Source: a virus. From it: a DNA stretch of 29,265 nucleotides. Below the pieces are notes generated by a model, which had not been told where the DNA came from, searched no databases, and was given only the letters and a program-made list of their open reading frames with translations. The stretch lies in the IMG/VR virus record IMGVR_UViG_3300017786_000089, positions 1 through 29,265 of that record. One strand, given 5' to 3'. Position 1 is the stretch's first letter. Each line of letters begins with the position of its first letter. Of this stretch, positions 16,395-23,200 are shown one piece after another. Both the position numbers and the translations under genes were made by a program.

Positions 16395-17090
16395 ATGTCA
16401 GACGCAGGTAATTTTCATGTTGGTGGATTATTAGAGGTTGGTGAGGGTAAAGCAACACAATTTGGTCGTCCAGGAATTCCAAATACTTCTGTAAGAGGTA
16501 GTGCATACCTTGAGGGTCCTTGCATTATTGGTGACCCCTCTCAATTTGCTAAACCAGTATTTGAGAGAGGAAGTTTGATGGCAGGACAAACTGCTAACCC
16601 AGATACTGCAGACAGTCCTACATTTCTAGGTGTTCCATTCTATTCATTCTTTGCCTCTACATTTGCTAGGATTAAAGGTTTTTTAAAGGTTGATACTCTT
16701 CTGTGTGTGAAGGTTATTAAATCAAAAGTGATTTATGCAGAAGTTATTATGGCAAAGGTAAAAAACTTTTCTATCCCACATCCAACCTTACCTAACACAA
16801 ATCTTGTTTATGCATGTCTTGAAGGACCAGAAAATGCAGTGTATGTGAGAGGAGTGTTGAGAAATAAAGATACTATATATTTACCAGAGGTTTGGAAGGA
16901 TATAGTTTCTCCAAATTCCATCACAGTATCTCTTACATCAGTTGGTATTGACCAGGGTTTGATGGTTAAGAGAGTTGCAAATAATCAGGTTGTTGTGCAA
17001 GCAAAACCTGGTCTTCCCATTCACTGTCACTACCATATCTTTGCTGAAAGAAATGATGTTGAGAAATTACAAACTGAGGTAGCATTATGA
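16395..17090 (+). CDS. Fibre or adhesin-like structural protein with EGPE module (paralogue 1)
   Basis: This 231-residue protein has an N-terminal half that is Gly-rich and fibre-like (NFHVGGLLEVGEG), and a repeated KVI.. beta stretch around residue 100 (LCVKVIKSKVIYAEVIMAKV). The C-terminal module, about residues 120-225, reads KNFSIPHPTLPNTNLVYACL, EGPENAVYVRGVL, IYLPEVWKDIV, and SITVSLTSVG. The same module is in the following gene. IPHP...EGPE...YxRG...LP.yW modules are found at the ends of phage fibres and related proteins, often after trimeric helices, and are thought to help folding or attachment. That reading is from pattern memory, not a search. A strong ribosome site (AGGAGG, five bases before ATG) suggests high expression. 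The stop overlaps the next start (ATGA). Confidence 0.6.
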   Translation: MSDAGNFHVGGLLEVGEGKATQFGRPGIPNTSVRGSAYLEGPCIIGDPSQFAKPVFERGSLMAGQTANPDTADSPTFLGVPFYSFFASTFARIKGFLKVDTLLCVKVIKSKVIYAEVIMAKVKNFSIPHPTLPNTNLVYACLEGPENAVYVRGVLRNKDTIYLPEVWKDIVSPNSITVSLTSVGIDQGLMVKRVANNQVVVQAKPGLPIHCHYHIFAERNDVEKLQTEVAL

Positions 17091-17983
17091 GTGTTTGGCA
17101 AAATCTTTTTCCTGGAAATCCAGAAGGTGGTGTAGAGGGTTCTCTGCCATTTAGATTTGAAAACTTTGGAACTTTTGCTGGTCCACAGTTTAGTTCTACA
17201 AACTTTGACTATGAAAAACTTAGTATAGAGGGGGAATGGCCAAATTCAGTTCCTGGTGATTCATATACATTCACTAATACAGACCTAGGTGCATATCTGT
17301 ATAATAATAGGACAAATTATGTTGGATTTCATTGTGATGGGGTATCAACAGCACAGATGTACTTGCAACATTCTGCTGGTCCTATTCCAATCTTCACTGT
17401 TAAAGCAGATGTAACAAATGTTTTAGGCAATACCCTTAATACTACAGGTAACATTCATGCTGCTGGTAATATTACTGCTAATGGTAACTTTATCTTCAAT
17501 GGGCCAATGCAACTCACTGGACTTGGCGATGTTGCAACTAAAGTTCTAGCAGTAGAGGTAATTGCCAATAGTAAAAAGTCTTTTGATATCCCTCACCCCA
17601 ATAAGGAAGGATATAGATTAAGGCATGTTTGTGTGGAGGGTCCAGAGGATGGTCCAATCTATACTAGAGGTAAATTGGAAGGTAATCTTTTAAAACTCCC
17701 TGATTACTGGGATGGTCTAGTTGATAAAGAAAGCATCAGTGTTCATCTTACTCCAATTGGTTCTTTTCAAGAACTCTTTGTTGAAAAGATTGAGTGGGGT
17801 AAGAATGTTTATATTAAGAATGCAAGTGGTGGTCCAGTAAAATGTTACTACCAAGTATGGGCTGCTAGACAATATGAGGAAAAACTTCATGTTGAATATG
17901 AAGGTGAGACACCTGCTGATTATCCAGGAGATAACTCACACTTCTCAATTGCTGGATACGATTATGATAGGAGAGTAAACTAA
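17087..17983 (+). CDS. Fibre or adhesin-like structural protein with EGPE module (paralogue 2)
   Basis: This 298-residue protein has an N-terminal half with beta segments (PFRFENFGTFAGPQFSSTNF), a short fibre stretch with repeated Gly/Asn turns (GNTLNTTGNIHAAGNITANG, about 116-135), and then the same module as the gene before: KKSFDIPHPNKEGYRLRHVC, VEGPEDGPIYTRGKL, LPDYWDGLVDKES, ISVHLTPIG (about 163-225). A further 70-residue tail ends GYDYDRRVN. The two proteins are clearly related in the C-terminal module but not in the N-terminal half, so they probably occupy different positions with a common distal end. Start and stop overlap neighbours (ATGA and TAATG). The function is inferred as a baseplate-attached fibre or collar-like part. 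Confidence 0.6.
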   Translation: MSVWQNLFPGNPEGGVEGSLPFRFENFGTFAGPQFSSTNFDYEKLSIEGEWPNSVPGDSYTFTNTDLGAYLYNNRTNYVGFHCDGVSTAQMYLQHSAGPIPIFTVKADVTNVLGNTLNTTGNIHAAGNITANGNFIFNGPMQLTGLGDVATKVLAVEVIANSKKSFDIPHPNKEGYRLRHVCVEGPEDGPIYTRGKLEGNLLKLPDYWDGLVDKESISVHLTPIGSFQELFVEKIEWGKNVYIKNASGGPVKCYYQVWAARQYEEKLHVEYEGETPADYPGDNSHFSIAGYDYDRRVN

Positions 17984-19155
17984 TGGGATTTGCAGTAACA
18001 AGTTATTCAGATGGTGCAGTTGGTATTTTATCTGCAAGAATAATTTCCCTTGACCAAACACTTAATCTCCCTGAAAGCGTAACACAACTTCAGGTAGATG
18101 AGGATAGATATAATTTATTTAAAAATCCTGCTTCTACTATTGATCAAAAAATATTAACTTCATTTGTTGACCCTATCAATACCAACAAATCAGACATTGT
18201 AACTGCTGGTGGTAAAAGTGTTTGGTCTGCAAATGAAAAAGTATATTCTTCTCAAGCAGATGCAACAACAGCATTAGAAACACTTGTTGGTGCTGTTACA
18301 AACAAAGATTGTGTTATTTCTGATAGACAAGTTCTAACTGTCTTAAATTTCAATGGCACAGCTTCATCTGGAATTGGAACAGAAGAAGTGCCTGCCAATC
18401 CACCAGCAGGTAGTGCAAGTATAGGTGCTGCAGTAATACAGGGTGGTGTGACTGGTAAACTTGATTTCGCTGTTAGCACAACTGCTGGCACAACTGGAAG
18501 AGCAATCGTAAGAGATGTTACTGGTGGTGACTTTACTGCTGGAACACCTGGTGTAGTTGGACCCCCTAGCTCTGGAGTTGGCACTATTACAATTGGTGGT
18601 GCTGAATATTATGCCACAAGTATTTCATATATTGGATTAGGAGAGGTTCATCAAGATGTAGATGTATTTCATTTTTATCCTAATCTTGAACCACCTGACC
18701 CTAATGTAGATGATATCTTTGGTAGTGCTGAAAATAGAATTCTTACATCATCTAATACTGGTGTAGGATTTGCAAATACATTTTTTCCAAATGGTTTAAA
18801 TACCTCACTTACAGCACCTACTCCAGTTTTTGGTGTTTTTGTTCAAGCTAGCTCATCTGTTCCTGCAATTGGTGATGTTTATACTTTTGATACATCAACA
18901 ACTGGAGGTACAACTGCCTTAAACACTATTAATACTGAGAGACAAGCAATTGAGGACTTGAGATTTGGTGTTGTTTCAACACCAAATGATGTAGGTGTTA
19001 GTTCTTTTAATTCAGCTTCTGAACAGGTTAAAGGTTTAAAAAAAGCACATGCTATAGGCACTTGGTCTGGTAAAAGAATGAGAGTTGTGGCTACATCTGA
19101 GAAAGGTGGATTACAAGCTGCCATTCAGGTCTTAAGTGACCCTACCTTCCAGTAA
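17983..19155 (+). CDS. Unknown virion structural protein, last gene of the hub operon
   Basis: This 390-residue protein is not one I can name. It opens GFAVTSYSDGAVGILSARII and is acidic and Ser/Thr/Gly-rich, with alternating small residues and no clear enzyme motif. A middle segment (about 125-215) has repeats of GxxxTGxAxVxxVTGGDFTAG type, with a Pro-rich link GVVGPPSSGVG, then IGGAEYYATSISYIGLGEVH and a charged C-terminal helix (ALNTINTERQAIEDLRFGVV, about 310-330). The many beta-type strands and absence of a signal peptide fit a fibre-like or baseplate component. It is translationally coupled to the previous gene (TAATG). The operon ends after it, before the sigma-70 type promoter at 19175. 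Confidence 0.6.
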   Translation: MGFAVTSYSDGAVGILSARIISLDQTLNLPESVTQLQVDEDRYNLFKNPASTIDQKILTSFVDPINTNKSDIVTAGGKSVWSANEKVYSSQADATTALETLVGAVTNKDCVISDRQVLTVLNFNGTASSGIGTEEVPANPPAGSASIGAAVIQGGVTGKLDFAVSTTAGTTGRAIVRDVTGGDFTAGTPGVVGPPSSGVGTITIGGAEYYATSISYIGLGEVHQDVDVFHFYPNLEPPDPNVDDIFGSAENRILTSSNTGVGFANTFFPNGLNTSLTAPTPVFGVFVQASSSVPAIGDVYTFDTSTTGGTTALNTINTERQAIEDLRFGVVSTPNDVGVSSFNSASEQVKGLKKAHAIGTWSGKRMRVVATSEKGGLQAAIQVLSDPTFQ

Positions 19156-19174
19156 TAAAACTGGCACATTGTCC

Positions 19175-19203
19175 TTGACGCTGCTCCTGTATTGCCCTAT
19201 ACT
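19175..19203 (+). promoter_or_regulatory. Host-type sigma-70 promoter (early type)
   Basis: TTGACG (19175-19180) and TATACT (19198-19203) are separated by 17 bases, near the ideal for the host vegetative sigma factor. It lies just after the structural operon and about 20 bases upstream of the 78-residue gene. It contrasts with the late boxes elsewhere and suggests that the genes to its right are expressed early in infection. Confidence 0.75.
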
Positions 19204-19225
19204 ATAGAAGTCACAAACAAACCTT

Positions 19226-19462
19226 ATGACCACTTACAATGCTGAAGACTATTATCGTGATGATGATAATGATGAGTATCTAACTAAAGTTGTTGTAGAT
19301 ACCTGTGGAAGTAAGTTTTATCTTTACTCCAATGAAGGAGAAACAAGAACTGTTGACTGTGATAATGTGGATGAGTTTATGAATGTGTTAGAGTTAGTTA
19401 GAGCTGTGTGTGATGAGGAGATTGTTTCATACACTGAACCCCTAGTCAAAAGTCAACTTTGA
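19226..19462 (+). CDS. Small acidic protein of unknown function
   Basis: This 78-residue protein begins MTTYNAEDYYRDDDNDEYLT, then VVVDTCGSKFYLYSNEGE and NVDEFMNVLELVRAVCDEE. It is strongly acidic and probably a small alpha/beta protein with two cysteines (about residues 27 and 62). No ribosome site is visible, and with the promoter above, the leader would be only about 15 bases. The last codons (VKSQL) fall inside the repeated terminator element, so that part of the protein may have been set by the element. Small acidic early phage proteins often bind host factors, but nothing here identifies a target. Confidence 0.65.
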   Translation: MTTYNAEDYYRDDDNDEYLTKVVVDTCGSKFYLYSNEGETRTVDCDNVDEFMNVLELVRAVCDEEIVSYTEPLVKSQL

Positions 19463-19517
19463 TTCCAAAAATGGGGGGAAAAATTCTCCAAGAAAAAATT
19501 GACCCCCTTACTTTTTT
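19446..19517 (+). terminator. Intrinsic terminator, copy B of the repeated element
   Basis: This element is nearly identical to 193-264 over about 70 bases, differing at three bases and one T. GGGGG pairs with CCCCC (19501-19507 side) with an AT-rich inner stem, and ends in a T tract (CTTTTTT). It closes the transcript from the sigma-70 promoter after the small acidic gene, or reduces read-through to the tRNA. The similarity extends a few bases further left (AACCC...TCAAAA). Confidence 0.65.
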
Positions 19518-19523
19518 AAATAT

Positions 19524-19556
19524 GGGAGTGTGGCGGAAGTGACTACTTAAATTCAA
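19524..19556 (+). other. Possible decayed 5' half of a tRNA-Leu-like gene
   Basis: GGGAGTGTGGCGGAA (19524-19538) looks like the acceptor, TG and D-arm start of cyanobacterial and bacterial leucine tRNAs, and is followed by ACTTAAAT (19545-19552), reminiscent of a UAA anticodon loop. No matching 3' half follows; the intact tRNA begins instead. This may be a remnant of an older tRNA. The resemblance is short and could be chance. Confidence 0.3.
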
Positions 19557-19630
19557 GCCCGTGTGACCCAGCGGAATGAGGTTCTCGACTTAAAATCGAG
19601 CAGTCGTGGGTTCGAATCCCACCACGGGTA
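19557..19630 (+). tRNA. tRNA-Leu(UAA)
   Basis: A full cloverleaf is visible. The acceptor arms are GCCCGTG and CACGGGT, with a G-U first pair as in E. coli tRNA-Leu(UAA), and A73 as discriminator. TG is at positions 8-9. A three-pair D stem (ACC/GGT) carries GG in the loop. The anticodon stem CTCGA/TCGAG encloses loop CTTAAAA, giving anticodon UAA (19591-19593), which reads UUA. The variable arm is only five bases (CAGTC), and the T arm is GTGGG-TTCGAAT-CCCAC. CCA is not encoded. Leucine tRNAs normally have a long variable arm, so charging by the host enzyme is uncertain. UUA is a common codon in this AT-rich genome, so the tRNA may supplement the host. Confidence 0.85.
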
Positions 19631-19649
19631 TTTACAAATATTACTTAAA

Positions 19650-19772
19650 ATGGTAGAATTACATATAGATGGTAACCATAGTAATAATAATCTTAGCAAT
19701 CTCAGAGTGATATGTCCTAATTGCCACGCACAGACAGAAAACTACAGAGGAAAGAACAAAAAACCATACTAA
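19650..19772 (+). pseudogene. Truncated HNH endonuclease remnant
   Basis: The last 40 residues of an HNH-type homing endonuclease remain: VELHIDGNHSNNNLSNLRVI followed by CPNCHAQTENYRGKNKK. The LHIDG histidine, the NNLSNL asparagine and the CPNCH histidine make up the HNH core, and the CPNC pair is half of the usual zinc site. The upstream half (the other CxxC, N-terminal DNA contacts) is missing, because the tRNA begins 20 bases before the first ATG. The frame is open back through the tRNA, which is incidental. HNH genes of this type are free-standing mobile elements in T4-like phages. I infer a decayed insertion next to a tRNA. A short expressed peptide cannot be excluded. Confidence 0.65.
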
Positions 19773-19814
19773 ATAAGGTGCCCTTGTGGCAGTAATATAA
19801 CACAAACACCTTAT
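19773..19814 (+). promoter_or_regulatory. Hairpin immediately upstream of a start codon
   Basis: ATAAGGTG (19773-19780) pairs with CACCTTAT (19807-19814), and inside it TTGTG pairs with CACAA, giving about 13 base pairs with a small asymmetric bulge. The 3' arm ends at the base before the ATG at 19815 and no ribosome site is visible. It could mask the start, act in attenuation or mark an RNA end. Confidence 0.45.
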
Positions 19815-20126
19815 ATGTACCCAACACCAAACAAATACGACAAAATCTACGTAAAATCTAGAAACCCATACAAACAGAATATAGCAGTAGAAAAACTCAT
19901 AGATGAAAAATATAATCAACTCAGATTATACTTCAGATGTGAAAGTTCATTTTTCAATAGAACAATGAAAGTAAATCTTTGGTACTCAGAACACACTAAA
20001 GAATGGAGATGGACACTCAGTTGTGATGAAGACCCCAAACTACAAGAAAGTGGTGGTCAAGAAAATCTTAGAGAGGCAATGGAAGATATTGCCAATACTG
20101 TAGAATATCTCAAGGTTACTAAATAA
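19815..20126 (+). CDS. Small protein of unknown function
   Basis: This 103-residue protein has a basic N-terminus, MYPTPNKYDKIYVKSRNPYK, a hydrophobic strand LRLYFRCESSFF (about 37-48), then KVNLWYSEHTKEWRWTLSC (about 52-70) and an acidic helix ENLREAMEDIANTVEYL at the end. It looks like a small alpha/beta fold, but I recognise no family. It lies between the HNH remnant and a strong terminator, and its only visible start context is the hairpin ending at the ATG. It probably belongs with the early-type island rather than with the structural genes. The start at the first ATG is the only reasonable one. Confidence 0.6.
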   Translation: MYPTPNKYDKIYVKSRNPYKQNIAVEKLIDEKYNQLRLYFRCESSFFNRTMKVNLWYSEHTKEWRWTLSCDEDPKLQESGGQENLREAMEDIANTVEYLKVTK

Positions 20127-20148
20127 CCAAGTGTGAAGGAAGAGCGCT

Positions 20149-20175
20149 GGAGGGTCTTGTACCCTCCCTTTTTTT
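20149..20175 (+). terminator. Strong intrinsic terminator
   Basis: GGAGGGT, loop CTTGT, ACCCTCC, then C and seven T. This is a perfect seven-base-pair GC-rich stem with a T tract, ending the early-type island just before the late promoter of the next operon. Confidence 0.9.
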
Positions 20176-20178
20176 GCG

Positions 20179-20186
20179 GATAAATA
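20179..20186 (+). promoter_or_regulatory. Late promoter box for the 1962-residue fibre-like gene
   Basis: GATAAATA fits NATAAATA, 26 bases before the ATG at 20213 and right after the terminator, as expected for an insulated late transcription unit. Confidence 0.65.
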
Positions 20187-20212
20187 AGTCATAATAGAGT
20201 CTGCGTAGAGAA

Positions 20213-23200
20213 ATGCCACTAGCACGTCTTGATAATTTCCTGAAAAATGTTCGTGGAAATATCCTTTATGTAAGTCCTAATGATCTTGATTCCACTGATT
20301 CCATTGAGAACCAGGGTAATTCAATGGCAAGACCCTTTAAAACAATTCAAAGGGCACTTGTTGAAGCAGCAAGATTTTCATATCAGAAGGGATTAGATAA
20401 CGATAGATTTGGTAAAACAACTATCATGATGATGCCTGGTGATCATCTGATTGATAATAGACCAGGATACATTCCACTTACAGGAACTAATTACCTACAA
20501 AGAAGTGGTACTGAGGTATCTGATTTTAATGCATTTGATGCTAATACAAACTTTGATATTGAATCACCAACAAACGCATTATTTAAACTAAACAGTGTGC
20601 ATGGTGGTGTCATCATACCCAGAGGTACGTCTTTAGTTGGTTATGATTTAAGAAAAACAAAGATTAGACCATTATATGTACCTGACCCCACCAATTCAAA
20701 TATTGAAAGAACTGCTATATTCAGAGTAACTGGTGGATGTTATTTCTGGCAGATGACCTTCTTTGATGGTCAACCTAATGGACTTGTTTATAAGAACTAT
20801 ACAGATTCACAATTTGTTCCAAACTTCTCACACCATAAAGTAACTTGTTTTGAGTATGCTGATGGTGTTAATAATGTATATCTCAATGATGCTTTCAATG
20901 TAAATAAACAGTTTAATAGAACTGACCTTGACATGTATTATGAGAAGGTTGGTTTGGCATATGGACCTGCCTCTGGTAGAACCATTGAACCTGACTTCCC
21001 AGCATCTGGTCTTGACATTCAAGCAAAAATTGATGAATTTAGAATTGTTGGACCAAAAGGTGGTGCTGTAGGTATCTCAACAATTAAGGCAGGAGATGGC
21101 ACAACAGGAACCAAGACAATTACTGTCAATCTTGGTGTAGGCGCAGGTAATGTTCAAGGCATTGATGGTCTGCAAGTTGACACAATGTTCCAGGTGAATG
21201 ATTGTGCTGATTCTGCATACAATGGACAATTTGTAGTAGATACTATCTCTAAAGTAGATTCAGTAACAGGAAGAGTCCTTGAATTTACATATCAAGTCCC
21301 AACAATTCCTACTGATGCACTTGAGAATCCAGCATCTGCAACTATTACTCTAGATACTGATACTGTTAAGTCAGCATCACCATATATCTTTAACATCTCA
21401 ATGAGATCTGTTTATGGTATGTGTGGAATGCACGCTGATGGTAGTAAGGCAGGTGGATTTAAATCAATGGTTGTTGCCCAGTTTACTGGTGTATCACTTC
21501 AAAAAGATGACCAAGCATTCATTAAGTATAAGAATGATGGGACATTTGAGAGAGGAACATCCAACCTACACAGTGATGGAGATGCTAGATATCATCCTGA
21601 TTACTATAGTTATCATATCAAAGCATCAAATAATTCAGTTATTCAAATTGTATCTGTATTTGCCATTGGTTATGCACAACAATTCCTTACAGAGTCAGGT
21701 GGTGACTTCTCAGTTACCAACTCAAACTCAAACTTTGGAGAAATTGCTCTAAACTCAGTAAGTTATAGAGAGGAAGCATTCCCTCAGGATGATGTTGGAT
21801 ATATCACTCACATTATTCCTCCACAAGAGATTACATCAGATAATTTTAACCTTGAGTATGATGCAATTGATGTAACAAAAACACTTTCTGTTGCTGCTGG
21901 TGCTGCAACCACAAGTAAGTTATTCCTTGCAGAAAAAACTAATGTTGATGATGCTCCAAATACTCTTGTTCAGGGACATAGAATTGGTGCATCTGTAAAT
22001 GATACAATTAATGTAGGTATCTCATCAGACATTACTGGCACAAAGGAATATTCTGCCAGAATTGTGATGCCTAACAGCACATCTATTTCTAAGAAAGAAT
22101 TTTCTGTAGGAAGAGTAGGAACTGCAAATAGCATTACAAGTGATATTATCACACTTACTGAAAATCATTCCTTTATTAATGGTGAAACAATTAGATTTAT
22201 TTCAGATGATGCTAGATTGCCTGATGGTCTTGAGAATAATCAAGTTTACTTTGCTATCACAGATAGTTTAAATGCTGATCAAATTAAAGTTGCATCAACA
22301 TTCACTGAAGCATCTGCTGGTCAACAAATTCCTATTAATAATCTTGGTGGTTCACTTAAGGTACAAAGTAGAGTCAGTGATAAAATTGTTGGTGATTTGG
22401 GTCACCCAATTCAATTTGATTCTACAAATGGTCAATGGTTTATCAATGTATCAACTGATTTATCTTTGAACAACATTTACCATGCTATAAAAGGCATTGG
22501 ATCTGGAATTGTTGGTGATGCTACATCAAGGTCATTCATCACAAGAAAATCTGATACCAGACCTCTTGGAGATAAAATTTATAAGTTTAGGTATGTTCTA
22601 CCTTCTGGTGCTGGTATTTCATCTGCAAGACAACCACTCACTTCTTATGTTGTTGAAGAGTCAAACACTGTTATTGGTTCTACAAATGCTGAAGTAGCAT
22701 TGCAGTTTAGTCCATCTTCTCAGACAATGAGCAATCAGTCTGAGATGAGAAACTTTAGATTCATTAAGAGTGCTGCAACTGATGGTACATTTAACTACTT
22801 CAACAGTGAATTGCCTCATGGTTTAACACTTGGTTCTGAAGTAAGAATTAATCAAGTAACCAGTTCTACAAACCCAACTGGTGTTGCTAATTCTGGATAT
22901 AACCAGAAATATACAGTTGTTTCTGTTCCAAAATCTGACCAATTTGTTGTTCAGATGGGTGTTGTAAATCCTGGAACATTTACTAATAACACGTCACAGA
23001 GAAATACAAGTCTTCCAAACTTTAATAGAGTTAAAGCACCAAACAACTACTTCATCTATGATGTAGATACTATTAATGAATATAAAACTGGTATTCAAGA
23101 TGGTGTCTATTATCTAACTATTGTTGATGCTACAAATACTCCTCAAATAGCACCATATAATGACAGGAATAAATTTGCATTTGCACAACCAATCAAGGAT

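Noticed and set aside
19557-19630. tRNA read as a stop-codon suppressor
   Set aside because: The anticodon is UAA, which pairs with UUA. A suppressor of the UAA stop would need UUA as anticodon.
19563-19772. A 69-residue protein starting inside the tRNA
   Set aside because: The first part of this frame is the tRNA itself. Only the last 40 residues look like protein, as an HNH remnant.
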